Positions 12,630 through 23,370 are shown, counted from the first letter of the stretch. The stretch: DNA of 64,000 nt from Homarus americanus (GCF_018991925.1 NW_024748921.1:1-64000), one strand, 5' to 3'. Notes: generated by a model from the sequence alone, not told the origin. Numbers and translations are program-made.

Positions 12630-12670
<41 letters not shown>
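12436..12670. repeat. (CT)n, purine-rich stretch and (AC)n
   Basis: (CT)n at 12436-12479, a GGA-rich purine segment at 12500-12590 and (AC)n at 12631-12669. Confidence 0.9.
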
Positions 12671-12672
<2 letters not shown>

Positions 12673-12804
12673 GCCGCATCTTCACTTGCCAGATGTGACA
12701 AGAGTTATTCAGTAAATTATCTCCAACAAACTTTTTCTACTCGTTTACCAAAAAGTGGCAGACCATAAGCCTCGCTCCTTGGGAAAGTGGACACCATTTT
12801 ATCT

Positions 12805-13130
12805 TCAAGGGTGGTGGGGGGTGTGGGGGGTGTGTGGGGGGGAAGTGTTGTGTGTGGGGAAGTGTTATGTGGAGGGCTGTTGTGTGTGGAGGAGTGTTGT
12901 GTGTGGGGGTGGTGTGTGGGGGAGTGTTGTGTGAGGGAGGTGTTGTGGGGAGGAGGTGTTGTGTGGGGATGTATTTGTGTAGGGGGATGTTGTGTGTGTG
13001 AAGGTGTCATGTGGGAGAAGGAGGGTTTGCGTGTGTGGGGGGGCAGGGGTGGGGGGGGGTTGGGTTGGGCAGGGAAGTGCCACGTGTGGAAGAGAGTTTG
13101 GGTGATGTGTGAGGGTAGAGTTTGTGTGTG
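12805..13130. repeat. GTGTGGGG-type minisatellite
   Basis: Imperfect gtgttgtgtggggg units. The Cys/Gly/Val-rich frame on plus and the His/Pro/Thr-rich frame on minus are composition artefacts. Confidence 0.85.
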
Positions 13131-13330
13131 TTGCTCACCAACTGCTGTAAGTCGACATAACTTAATCTCATCTAATATAAACTGTTACAGAATACTTTTC
13201 CCGTAGGAATTGAGTTTGGTGTAAGCTCCTACTAGGAGGGACAGGTGTATGAACATCAACGCTCCTTCACCAACATACTAATGCATTTTCCTGCGTTGTT
13301 TCAGAACGGTGGTGTGATTTTTAATTTTCA

Positions 13331-13346
13331 GTGAGAGAGAGAGAGA

Positions 13347-13390
<44 letters not shown>
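13331..13390. repeat. (GA)n and (GT)n microsatellite
   Basis: Short GA run passing into about 20 GT units. Confidence 0.95.
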
Positions 13391-13395
<5 letters not shown>

Positions 13396-13464
13396 ATAAA
13401 GAGAGACAGACAAAAGGAGAGTAAGAAGAATGAGAAAAGGAGAGAGAGAAAATTAAACTCTTAC

Positions 13465-13500
13465 TTGGACCATCAAGTTCACCTGTCCACAACACCACAC
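13465..13500 (-). CDS. Possible 36-nt linker exon
   Basis: Bounded by ctctcccag and GTAAGAG, phase 1-1, encoding VVLWTGELDGP. It would fit the chain between the exons at 14218 and 10480. It is short and has no domain signature, so it may be chance. Confidence 0.3.
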
Positions 13501-13643
13501 CTGGGAGAGTAATCTTTAGTGGTTTTACCTCACAATACACAGGTAATGGGAGAACCTTGGTCACCTGTGTACAATAACCGTGTACCTGGAGGTTAACTAC
13601 GACTCACCTGGTAGTTAATTAAAGACCTGTGCACTCCACACCC

Positions 13644-13646
<3 letters not shown>

Positions 13647-13679
<33 letters not shown>

Positions 13680-13688
13680 ACACACACA

Positions 13689-13723
<35 letters not shown>

Positions 13724-13725
13724 CC

Positions 13726-13757
<32 letters not shown>

Positions 13758-13785
13758 AGCCCATACACACACACACACACATATG
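13647..13785. repeat. (AC)n with ACAG and CCAT interruptions
   Basis: Dense AC dinucleotides. Copies of tcacctggcagttaattaaag flank it near 13605, 13803 and 13866. Confidence 0.9.
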
Positions 13786-13868
13786 CAAACAAAGCTCACT
13801 TCACCTGGCAGTTAATTAAAGAGTTGTTTACACTTCCACACAACACACCTGTACATGGAGCACCTCAC

Positions 13869-13931
13869 CTGGCAGTTCATTAAGGCGGGCCAGGTGTGGA
13901 GGTAGAGGCTCCTGAAGGCTTAGCACGTCCG
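13869..13931 (-). CDS. Possible 63-nt linker exon
   Basis: Acceptor attacag and donor GTGAGG, phase 1-1, encoding DVLSLQEPLPPHLARLNELP. The frame fits the chain. Its donor lies in a locally repeated phrase (tcacctggcagtt), so support is weak. Confidence 0.38.
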
Positions 13932-14009
13932 CTGTAATGAGATGAGGTGTGTGGGTCAATACCTGTGTTTATTGATGCTCTAAGGAGGTCACGAGGGGGG
14001 GGGGAGATT

Positions 14010-14090
14010 GGGTTAGGTTTGGTTAGGTTAGGTTAGGTTTGGTTAGGTTAGGTTTGGTTGTGTTAGGTTGTGTTAGGTTATGGTTGGGTT
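14010..14090. repeat. Short GGTTAGGTT/GGTTTGGTT tract
   Basis: Telomere-like ttaggt units mixed with ttgggt and ttaggttgtg variants. Confidence 0.8.
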
Positions 14091-14217
14091 GGGTTCAATG
14101 TTTACGAAAATTTATGAAGCTTAATGTAGAGTTTAATGACAGTCTATTAAATAAAATTACAGTCACACTTATAACTAGTCATTACCACAGTTAAGAGATG
14201 CAGTCATTACTACTCAC

Positions 14218-14256
14218 TCGGGCTTGGGGAACCGACAGGCCTTGTGTAGCGAAGAT
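14218..14256 (-). CDS. Linker exon between FN2 modules 9 and 10
   Basis: 39 nt, phase 1-1, acceptor ctcctcag and donor GTGAGT, encoding LRYTRPVGSPSP. It has the same size range, phase and Pro/Ser content as the other linker exons. Confidence 0.6.
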
Positions 14257-14287
14257 CTGAGGAGGAAGAGACCATGGTGTTAGTGTA

Positions 14288-14288
<1 letters not shown>

Positions 14289-14341
<53 letters not shown>
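14289..14341. repeat. (CT)n microsatellite
   Basis: About 26 CT units. Confidence 0.95.
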
Positions 14342-14344
<3 letters not shown>

Positions 14345-14729
14345 ATGAATTAACTCCAAATTCCAAACCACATCAGAATTTATTAATCCTCATCCCATTT
14401 ATTTCCTTCCTGCGAGAATTAATATTTTACACATATGATAAAAACTATCCTAAAAAGGGAGTTTGAACTGAAGATTAAAAACACAAAAAAAAATGCCAGC
14501 AGCACTTTAATTAAAATTCCTTCCTCGGCGACACTATTCCCAAGATAAAATTCTTCATGAGAAAATTTATGTGAAACTCCAATTAATTCTTGAGACAACA
14601 CGGAAGATTAAGACTCCCGGTTGGAGAGAATTTAGCCCCTTCAGTACGATGACTTGTGGGAATTAAATTCTTGTGTGTAAATTCCCAAGAAGAGGGTAGG
14701 GTTTGGTCTTAATTTCACCCGAAACAGGA

Positions 14730-15000
14730 GGTAGAGAGAGAGGGAGGGGGTAGAGAGAGAGGGAGGGGGTAGAGAGAGAGGGAGGGGGTAGAGAGAGAGG
14801 GAGGGGTAGAGAGAGAGAGGGGGGGGAAGTGGTATATATGAGGTAGGAAGGCGGGAAAGAAAGGGTATGGGGAGGAGGAGGTGAGGGAGAGGAGAAGGGG
14901 AGGAAGGTGGGGTGAAGGAAGGGAGGGGAATGGAGGGAGGGGAATGGAGGGAGGAAGGAGGAGAGGGAGGAAGAGATGAAGGGGGGAGGGAAAGATTACC
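14730..15000. repeat. Purine-rich minisatellite, 19-bp units then GGAGG-rich
   Basis: About five copies of agagagagggagggggt at 14734-14825, followed by irregular gggagg sequence to about 14995. Confidence 0.85.
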
Positions 15001-15123
15001 AAAACCAAACACCTGCTAAACCATACACTTTTACAAATCACACACCTGTTAAACCATACACCTGTTAAACCATACACCTGTTATAAGCCAAACACCTGCT
15101 AAACCAAACACCACGAGACTTAC

Positions 15124-15300
15124 ACCATCCAGGGGGGCAGGTATCCCAGGCGACAGGTGTTCCCGCAGCGGTCAGGTGAATGGGGCACACGGGGGCACTA
15201 CCTGGGTTAAAGACCGCACACTCGTGGTACCAGAGCCCCTCGTACAGGTAAGGCAGGGCACACCTCCTCCCACTGGACGTCATGATTATCCGACATGAAC
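15124..15300 (-). CDS. Exon: FN2 module 9
   Basis: 177 nt, phase 1-1, acceptor taatcccag and donor GTAAGT. It encodes C-ALPYLYEG, then C-AVFNPGSAPVC, then WDTC. The four FN2 cysteines are present, but the Trp before the third is replaced (PVC) and the usual PF is PY. A divergent but credible FN2. Confidence 0.85.
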
Positions 15301-15563
15301 CTGGGATTATAGGGGATTTACGGTGAGGATTAACATAAGTGAGGGATTACGAGAGATTAGGAACTTGTTATTGGGGGGATTAGTAGAGTTTATCATAGGT
15401 GAGGGATCATTAGGTGTTTGTGATAGGGGATTTTAATGGGGGATTTATGACTTGGAGGGATTATTAGGTGTCTGTATTGGAGGGATTAAGGATTTTCGAT
15501 TAGGGATTGATGAAGGGCGCATGACTGGTGTGTGGGATTATTAAATGCTCCTGTATGCACTAT

Positions 15564-15566
<3 letters not shown>

Positions 15567-15602
<36 letters not shown>
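15567..15602. repeat. (AC)n, 5' flank of LINE copy 2
   Basis: About 18 AC units abutting the truncated LINE. Confidence 0.95.
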
Positions 15603-15603
<1 letters not shown>

Positions 15604-15604
<1 letters not shown>

Positions 15605-16737
15605 TATGGCTTACAGACTTCCTCAGTAACCGACGCCAAGTTGTACGCTTCCGAGGGGCTGTCTCCACCTTTCAGTCACTCACCTGTGGCGTCCCCCAAG
15701 GCACCAAGATGGGACCACTATGCTTCCTTATGCTTATCAATGATGCCCTAAGAGAAACCTCTGCTCGCTGGAAATATGTCGACGACTCCACCATTGGTAT
15801 CAGCGTCAACAATTCTGCTCCCGACTATACCGCCCTTCAGGATTTATTGAACAGTCTCCAAACCTGAGCCACCAACAACCACGTCACCATCAACCATACC
15901 AAGACCATGGTTATGCACACCAATCTCTTCTCCGACCTTGTCCTACCTCCTTCCATTACTTTAGGTCCCAACACACTCCAGGTTGTAGATTCCACTAAGC
16001 TCCTCTGCGTCACCATAGACAACAAACTAAATTGGAAACCACACGTCAGTAAAGTTGTCAAATCCTCCAGTTTCCGTCTCCACCTCCTCCGCCGACTCAA
16101 GTCCCTCGGAGTTCCTGCACCCGAGCTCCTCAGTGTCTACTCAACATTCATACTTCCCAAGCTCACCTGTGCCTCCCCTACCTGGTCTTCCTCCCTAAAT
16201 GCCACACAACGTAAACACCTAGAAAAAGTGAAAAAGAGGGAATGCAAGATTATTCTCTCCCCTTCCTACTCCACATATCAAGAAGAGCTCAACACACTGA
16301 CCCTCTCGGCTCTCACTGACCATCACCACGACCTCATCTGCAAATTTGGTGAGAAACTTCTGCACCATCCTCGACATCTGCTCCTACTACCACCTGAGAT
16401 CCCTCGCCCGAGAATTGCTGTTCAACACCACTACCGCATCCAGCCCATGCGAGCACAAACTGATCACTATAAGAACAGCCCAGTCACAACCATTGTAAAA
16501 ATTATCAATAACTTGTAATCAACCAGTGTATTCACTCCCAGTCAATCTTACCTTTTTGCACTGTCACTATGTTGAAATGCCCTGTAGTATGACCTTCTCC
16601 CCACTTAGTTATTATATATCATATTTGTATCACTTATGTTACTTGTATATTATTTGTTAATCAAGTGACCCATTCCCCAATTATGTAAATGTATATTTTC
16701 AGCCTTCCGGCTGCCATGCTCTTTCAATAAACCGTTA

Positions 16738-16780
<43 letters not shown>
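15604..16780 (+). mobile_element. 5'-truncated non-LTR retrotransposon, copy 2
   Basis: Same family as copy 1. It starts inside RT (WLTDFLSNRRQ), carries motif B (CGVPQGTKMGPL) and KYVDDSTIG, then a C-terminal region with NWKPHV and SPTWSSSLNATQ. An in-frame TGA at 15866-15868 replaces a tryptophan codon of copy 1, and the frame otherwise stays open to 16518. The 3' end is ttcaataaaccgttaatt plus an (ATT)n tail, followed directly by (AC)n. The clade was not assigned. Confidence 0.9.
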
Positions 16781-16781
<1 letters not shown>

Positions 16782-16806
16782 ACACACACACACACACACA
16801 CACACC
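16781..16806. repeat. (AC)n, 3' flank of LINE copy 2
   Basis: About 13 AC units directly after the (ATT)n tail. Confidence 0.95.
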
Positions 16807-17047
16807 AATAAATATTACTAAAATACTTGACAACCACTGCACTTCACTATTAATGGTTGCCAATGCAGGAAGCAACATAATGCCATACTACTTTTCAACA
16901 AAATGACCTTAATGACGTGTTTACAAATCATTAACATTCTTTGGGTGAAAATATATTATAATTATATCTGAATAAAAATAGATCAGTAGTAAGGTTTAAA
17001 GCAAGTTATTTCAGGAATATTTATAATGATGGTTTACAATTCCACAC

Positions 17048-17430
17048 GAGGGGGTGTGGGGGCCGATGAGAGGGCGGGGGGGCGATGAGAGGCGGGGGGG
17101 CGATGAGGGGGCGGGGGGGCGATGAGGAGGGCGGGGGGGGCGATGAGAGAGGCGGGGGCGATGGGGGGGCGGGGAAGCGATGAGGGGCGGGGGGGCGATG
17201 AGGGGGCGGGGTGGCGATGAGAGGGCGGGGGGCGATGAGGGGCGGGGGGGCGATGAGGGGCGGGGGGCGATGAGAGGGCGGGGGGGCGATGAGGGGGCGG
17301 GCGGGGGCGATGAGGGGGCGGGGGCGATGAGGGCGGGGGGCGATGAGGGCGGGGGGAGATGAGGGGCGGGGCGATGAGGGGGCGTGGGGGCAGGGGGGGG
17401 CGATGAGGGGCGGGGCGATGAGGGGCGGTG
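17048..17430. repeat. G-rich minisatellite (gggcgatgagggggcgg), about 18 copies
   Basis: Units of about 15-22 bp with GGCGATGAG as the constant core and G-runs of 3-8. The Pro/His/Arg-rich minus frame is an artefact. Confidence 0.9.
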
Positions 17431-17500
17431 AGGTGTATTTGTATATTATATCACAAAATTTAAGGTAAATATACATATAGGAAAAAATGTGTGATGACAT

Positions 17501-17501
<1 letters not shown>

Positions 17502-17568
<67 letters not shown>
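17502..17568. repeat. (AC)n microsatellite
   Basis: About 33 AC units. Confidence 0.95.
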
Positions 17569-17571
<3 letters not shown>

Positions 17572-17674
17572 GGAGGAGTTTAGACGTACATAAACAAACA
17601 ACAAACACGAGAGACAGGAACACAGTACATACACAAACATGAGAGTTTATACATAATTAGTGAGGCCATTACTG

Positions 17675-17677
<3 letters not shown>

Positions 17678-17745
<68 letters not shown>
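17678..17745. repeat. (AC)n microsatellite next to a linker exon donor
   Basis: About 33 AC units, ending 3-4 bp from the donor of the exon at 17750-17794. In gene sense this is (GT)n immediately after the 5' splice site. Confidence 0.95.
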
Positions 17746-17747
<2 letters not shown>

Positions 17748-17749
17748 AC

Positions 17750-17794
17750 CTTGGTACAGAAGGTAGGAAGAACTCATAGGACAAGACTCAGCAA
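17750..17794 (-). CDS. Linker exon downstream of the GHP exon
   Basis: 45 nt, phase 1-1, acceptor tttctccacag and donor GTAAGTGTG. It encodes AESCPMSSSYLLYQ, with a lone cysteine. It follows the GHP-repeat exon and precedes FN2 module 9. Confidence 0.6.
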
Positions 17795-18203
17795 CTGTGG
17801 AGAAATAAGGTCAAGTCAGGTCAGGTCAGGTCAAGAAAGGTCATGAGGTCAATCAAACAAATAATCACATCAGATTACATTAAGTTAAATATAATTAATC
17901 TATGGAATACACCAACACACATTCATCCATGCTCATCCACTCTCTCATCCATGCTCATCCACACACCCTCCCCTCTACCACAAGCTTCTCTATACACAAG
18001 CTTGATTAATTGTATTACCTCAAGCTTAATCCTACACCTGCAGCTTCTACCAACATGACCCAGGTAGCTCGTAGGTAATTAAAGATTTAAAGGTAGTGGT
18101 AATCAATACAGGTGAGTAGTGCTGGAGGAGACGAAAAGTTGATTACGTTGTTATTGAAGAAACTTATGGTGTAATTAGGATTCTTTGAGGGAGGTAGGTA
18201 GGC

Positions 18204-18206
<3 letters not shown>

Positions 18207-18264
<58 letters not shown>
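18207..18264. repeat. (CT)n microsatellite
   Basis: About 29 CT units followed by caggttaat, as at 12479. Confidence 0.95.
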
Positions 18265-18266
<2 letters not shown>

Positions 18267-18339
18267 GTTAATGAAACCCACCTCCAACCTGTCCTAGTTT
18301 AGTTTAATTGTCAAGTTTAACGTTATAGTTACCTGAGTA

Positions 18340-18611
18340 AGTTGTTGTTTATGTTGTTGTTGTTGTTGTTGTTGTTGGGGCAACTCACCTCTTTAATGTT
18401 TGGCCAGGTGAGGTGTTGTTGTTATTGTTTGTTGTTGTTATTAATTGTTTGTAGTTGTTGTTGTTGTTGTAGTTATTATTATTATTCTTGTTATCATCAT
18501 CTTCATCATCATCTATACCAAAACACACACACACACACACACACACACTGTACATATGTTTGTGTGTGTGTGCGTGTGTGTGTGTGTGTGTGCGTGTGTG
18601 TGCGTGTGTGT

Positions 18612-18642
<31 letters not shown>
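18340..18642. repeat. (GTT)n, then (AC)n facing (GT)n
   Basis: (GTT)n-type tracts at 18343-18475, (AC)n at 18523-18548 and (GT)n with GC interruptions at 18558-18642. The AC and GT arms around tgtacatatg could fold into a hairpin. Confidence 0.85.
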
Positions 18643-18643
<1 letters not shown>

Positions 18644-18828
18644 AATAACAAATTTGAATTAAAGAAAATAATGTTTTAATAATTTACAAGTTGAATGAAA
18701 GAAAATGAATGAGGAAAATTATTAATAATGAGGGAAATGAATATTGTAATTATGAGGGAGTGAATAATTATGAGGGAGTGAATAATCAGGTAATTTGGTA
18801 CACCTGTTTAATATATATAATAACTTAC

Positions 18829-20235
18829 TTTTTATTTTCACAGGGTAGATGTCCGGATGTCCTACCACGGCTGGATGTCCTTTGATTCCTATATGTCCCT
18901 GGATGAGTTGGTGCCCTTGGATGTCCGGATGTCCTTGTATATAGGGGTGTCCCTGCACTCTAGGATGACCACTGATGTCTGGGTGTCCTTCAATGGCAGG
19001 ATGTCCTATAATTCTTGGGTGTCCTGTTACACTCATGTGTTTAGGTACCTCGGGATGTCCCTCAATTCCTGGATGTCCTTGTATACCGGGGTGTCCTGAG
19101 ATCTGTAGATGTCCTTGGATTTTCCGGTGTCCTTGCACGCTAGGATGTCCAGAATATCCAGGGTGTCCTGATACACTGGGGTGACCTTGTATCTCGGGAT
19201 GGCCCTCCACTCTTGAGTGTCCACTTACCGCAGGATGTCCTAAAACTTTGGGATGCTGCTTAACTTCAGGATGCCCGAAAACCTTTGGGTGTCCAATTAC
19301 TGATGAGTGACCTTCTATCCTTGGGTGCCCTGAAATGAATTGATGTCCTATGACCTCCCCGTGACCCTGGACAGCGGGGTGTTTCGGTACGGCTGGATGT
19401 CCCTCGACGGTGGCGTGTCCCTGAGCACTTGGATGTCCTTCTACGGAGGCGTGACCTTGTACACCTGGATGTGCAGGTATGCCAGGATGTCCACTTAGAG
19501 ATGTGTGCTCGTGCACCTCCTCATGACCAATAGCTGATGGATGTCCTACAGCTGCCGCATGTCCTAGGATGGTCAGGTGTCCTTTAACAGCAGAATGACC
19601 TGTTACTCCCATATGTCCAGGCGCAGCTTGATGTCCCTCGACCCCTGGGTGTCCCTGTAGGCTAGGATGTCCCTGTGAGCCCGGATGTCCCTGAACGGCT
19701 GAGTGACCAGTAATTCCAGGATGTCCTCGTACGGCTGGATGTCCTTCAACAATTGGATGTCCCACTACCGCTGGATGTCCTACTACTGCTGGATGTCCCA
19801 AAATTGCAACATGACCTTGAACCGACGGGTGTCCTTCAATAGCCTGGTGTCCGGATATGTCCGGGTGACCTTCGACTCCTTGGTGTCCCTGGACACCTGC
19901 ATGTTCTGGAATAGCACCATGTCCTGGGACAGCCGGATGTCCAACAACACCGGAGTGACCTTCCACCCCGCGATGTCCAGAAACAGCAGCATGTCCAGGG
20001 ATAGTTCCATGAGCCTGAACACCTAGATGTCCTTCAAAACGTGGATGTCCTTCAATCCCGGGATGTCCACGAATATCTTGATGTCCGGAGACACCCGGAT
20101 GTCCTTCAACAGTTCCATGTCCTGAGATGGCTGGGTGTCCTATTACTGTAGGATGTCCTTTTACGGCAGGATGTCCCGCCATACCCGGATGCCCTGCGAT
20201 GCCTGGATGTCCCTGAATGGCTGGATGTCCTTTCA
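18829..20235 (-). CDS. Exon: 77 tandem histidine hexapeptides (GHPx[IV]x)
   Basis: 1,407 nt, phase 1-1, acceptor attatttcag and donor GTAAGT. By hand count it is 77 consecutive six-residue units with no break in register, followed by PVKIK. Position 2 is His in all 77, position 1 is Gly in about 70 (otherwise Ala, Glu, Lys or Gln), position 3 is Pro in about 46, and position 5 is mostly Ile or Val. Units include GHPAIQ, GHPGIA, GHQDIR and KHMSVT. The frame is fully open and the third codon positions vary freely, as expected for a selected protein repeat. I know no family with this unit. A histidine-rich repeat could bind metal or be cross-linked in cuticle or matrix; that is inference. It lies between a 48-nt linker exon and a 45-nt linker exon of the FN2 region. 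Confidence 0.85.
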
Positions 20236-20239
20236 CTGA

Positions 20240-20241
<2 letters not shown>

Positions 20242-20296
<55 letters not shown>
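20242..20296. repeat. (AAT)n just upstream of the GHP exon acceptor
   Basis: About 18 AAT units. In gene sense (ATT)n forms the T-rich tract of the acceptor of the GHP exon. Confidence 0.95.
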
Positions 20297-20297
<1 letters not shown>

Positions 20298-20559
20298 GAA
20301 CAACAATAGAGAGAGAGGAAGATAAACTAGACCGGCAAAACAAACAGACCAGGACAGACCACCACACAAAATTGAACACCTTTATCTAACAGAAAATTGT
20401 GCTCGGCCGCGTTCACATTGATTTGATTATTTTAGTGTAATTGGCAAGAGTAGTATTCTGAATTCTAATATTATATATGCATTTATGGCTCTCTCTCTCT
20501 CTCTCTCTGGTCAAGTTACATTGGATTAGGTTAGGTTACCCGACAGGTAGAGTACTTAC

Positions 20560-20607
20560 TTGAGTTATATGATTTCACACCTGGGGATGGACGACCATAG
20601 TCTTCAC
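20560..20607 (-). CDS. Linker exon between FN2 module 8 and the GHP exon
   Basis: 48 nt, phase 1-1, acceptor ctctttcag and donor GTAAGT, encoding EDYGRPSPGVKSYNS. Both splice sites are strong. Confidence 0.7.
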
Positions 20608-20728
20608 CTGAAAGAGCAGGTAATTAGACGCTTATTAAACAACTCAAGTAAACAACATTATTAAAGAACTTAAGTAAACAACATTATCAAACAACTTAAG
20701 TAAACAACATTACTAAACAAATTAAAAC

Positions 20729-21105
20729 TGGGGCGCCGGTTGGTAGAACGGTACCGCTCTTGCCTCGCAAGCGAGATGTCAAGGGTACGATTCCCGGGCC
20801 GGTGGAAAGTTGTTCGGACACACTTCCCAGCCTCCCTTGGTCCCTGTTCACCTAGCAGCACAGTAGGTACCTGCTGTAAATCGAAAGTTGCGAATTCGTA
20901 TTCAGGGACAAGTTGTTGGAGCTTCCAATAACTTGCTTAGACATAAACCATTGACTCTTCAGGCTTCTACGCCCTTGACTCATGAGACATAAAGGCAAGC
21001 ATGAACTTAGCATGCTTCCCTGTTGGGCGCTGCAAACGCTTCTTCGCTTCACCCTACACAAGGACGTAGGAGGGTGCCCAATAAATAATAATTAAAAAAA
21101 ATAAT
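20729..21105 (+). mobile_element. tRNA-derived SINE
   Basis: The 5' head resembles a tRNA. A-box consensus is met at 20741-20751 (TGGTAGAACGG), and a B-box-like sequence with one mismatch lies at 20785-20793 (GTACGATTC). The head contains cctcgcaagcga, also found in the SINE at 40649-41003. A non-tRNA body follows, and the 3' end is caataaataataattaaaaa. Too long and with an imperfect stem to be a functional tRNA gene. Confidence 0.75.
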
Positions 21106-21574
21106 TTAGTAAACAACATTATCAAACAGACAGGCAGACAGAAAGACACACTAACATCAAGATACACTGACATACACACATACATACACTTACACAGACA
21201 GACACAGAAAATATTTAAGACTACACTTTTAATTCTCTCTCTCTCTCTCGCTCTCCTCTTCTCTCCCCCTCCATCTCTCTCTCACGTTTATCGATTCCTG
21301 CTTATCTCTTGATTAATTTACCTCCTAATTATCCCAGTTTTAATTACTCTGTCGCTGGCCTAATCTACATCTTAATTACTCGACTTCCCAACGCATGGTT
21401 TCTTAATTGACGTAATCTGGGGGGTTTTCACTTTTTATTCATTCCTTTTTTTAATAATACGACTAATTAATTTGGGTCTGCTTTTTGCCTATATTTATCA
21501 TTTTATCTCTGTCTTTCTCTTTCGCTTGTATTTTGGTTTGGTATATTTATTGGTCTGTTTTTTTATGTTTTTTT

Positions 21575-21579
21575 TTATT

Positions 21580-21614
<35 letters not shown>

Positions 21615-21615
21615 G
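21575..21615. repeat. (ACAG)n microsatellite at the FN2 module 8 donor
   Basis: About nine cagacagacaga units ending next to the donor at 21622-21623. Confidence 0.9.
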
Positions 21616-21623
21616 GCACATAC

Positions 21624-21803
21624 CAGCCTCAGGGTAGCAGAAGCCAGTAGCAGTGGGCCTAGCGTGGATATCAACACCAGTAGCACACCATTCCCTCTTA
21701 GAGTCAACACATGTGCATTCAGTGTACCTCCGACCTCGCCATATGAAGGGGAAAACACAGGTCCTTCCATCCACCGTCGTTATCACATCTTCCTCTCCAT
21801 CTA
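21624..21803 (-). CDS. Exon: FN2 module 8
   Basis: 180 nt, phase 1-1, acceptor ttccacccag and donor GTATGT. FN2 signature: C-VFPFIWRG, then C-TCVDSKREWC, then FC. One extra Cys (TECTC) lies next to the second cysteine. Confidence 0.9.
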
Positions 21804-21899
21804 CTGGGTGGAATAATAACAATAATAATAATAGTAATACCAATAACAACATCAACAATAACAACACACAGGTAACACTAAAGTGACACATATTAATTA

Positions 21900-22560
21900 C
21901 CACCAGCATCTAACACCTTAATTAAGCACAGGTGTAGCTTAATGAGAGTTCCTTTAACACCTGCCAGTAATCAACCTATTCCCCTTAAGTAATTTTTGGT
22001 CACCTGGTCTTATACTAACAATAAAATTACACAACAAAATATAAAAATGCATTAAATATTTATATAACCCAGGAATTTTAAATCTGCATTGTTTTGAAAA
22101 TTGGGTTTAAATTAATATTAAAATACCTGGGTAGTTTTACACCTCCAAAAATATCTTGCAGATAAAAATCATTGACTCCAAAATAGGTAAAAAAAAAATC
22201 ACTGGGGTGGTTTTAAAAAATTCGCTCCTAGACAAAAGAAATATCGCTATGTAGTTATAAAAATTGGTTTAGTAAAAAACAGATATTGTATTTACTTTGT
22301 CAACAACCAAGGGGAAATAAAAATGAGAAATTGACTCCCTTGTTCTGGGTTTTGTAAGGCCTTGGTAACAGACCCACAGACAAACACGTACAGACATGAC
22401 AGCATTTAACAGACACATTGACACGTACAAACACGGACACGACAGACAAATAGACAGACATGTATATCCAACAATATATTAAACACCTAACACCAAAAAT
22501 TTAAGAAAAATAAACAAGACATAAGAGAAAATTAGATTAAAAATATCAAACATCACTCCT
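21900..22560. other. Intron sequence, AT-rich, nothing recognised
   Basis: No exon, element or long repeat seen. Scattered caga/caca phrases occur near 22370-22460. Confidence 0.5.
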
Positions 22561-22571
22561 TCCTTCCTCAC

Positions 22572-22955
22572 CTCCTTCTTGGCGCGCGTCTTCACCATAT
22601 TCCAAGTCTCCGAACACCTCCCCGGGTTCCTCTTCAAAGTACTGCTGACCCTCTCCTACTGGCACTGGCACTACCATGAATTCGTCTATTGGTTCTAGCA
22701 CTATCATAGCTTCTTCCATTGGTTCTGGCACTAACATGGGTTCTTCCATTGGTTCTGGCTCTATGGCTTCTATCTTTCCTTTTGGCACTCCCATTAGCCC
22801 TCCCAAAGGCCCTAACACTCTCATAGATCCTGACACCTCTCCAGACTCTTCCACAGACCCTAGCAGTCTTGTCACTTCCATAGGCTCTGGCACTGTCCTG
22901 AGAGGTGGTGGTGCCATGGGACTTGGGGCAAGCAGCTGGGTACCGACGTCGTCTC
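22572..22955 (-). CDS. Exon: acidic Pro/Glu/Met-rich segment
   Basis: 384 nt, phase 1-1, acceptor atagattcag and donor GTGAGG. It encodes about 128 residues without cysteine. A middle part repeats the phrase PEPMEE/LEPIDE with about 8-10-residue spacing, and the C-terminal part is strongly acidic (QQYFEEEPGEVFGDLEYGED). Disordered and low-complexity by composition. It probably acts as a spacer between FN2 modules 7 and 8. No known domain. Confidence 0.7.
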
Positions 22956-23089
22956 CTGAATCTATGGCCAGAGGAGAAGATTCAATAAAAGAGAAGAGAA
23001 AAAATCGAGACTACTTGATGTAAACATTATTAAAGGAGTAACATATTAATGATTTTGCATAGAAAGATGACAAACATGGTATTGATATG

Positions 23090-23370
23090 AGTACACCATC
23101 ATCACTATCACCACTGTTATCACCCCTCACTATCACCAATACCCCCACCATCACCACCAACAATATCCCCCCAACACCATTACTATCAACAACACTCCAT
23201 CCCTACCACCAACCACACCGCCACTACCCCCACTTCCCCCCACCACAAACCACACCACTACTACCCCCACTTCCCCCCCCACCACCAACCACACCACCAC
23301 TACCCCCACTTCCCCCCACCATCAACCACACCACCACTACCCCCACTTCCCCCACCACCAACCACAGGAA
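23090..23370. repeat. Pyrimidine-rich ACC/CCACCA minisatellite
   Basis: Imperfect units of about 38 bp with ccaccaccaaccacaccacc and acccccacttcccccc, ending at the FN2 module 7 donor. Confidence 0.85.

Noticed and set aside
17021..17623. 200-residue minus frame rich in Pro, His and Arg
   Set aside because: Translation of the GGCGATGAG minisatellite and an (AC)n tract.
20741..20810. Possible tRNA gene
   Set aside because: A and B boxes are recognisable but the stems do not pair well and a long SINE body follows, so it was called a SINE.
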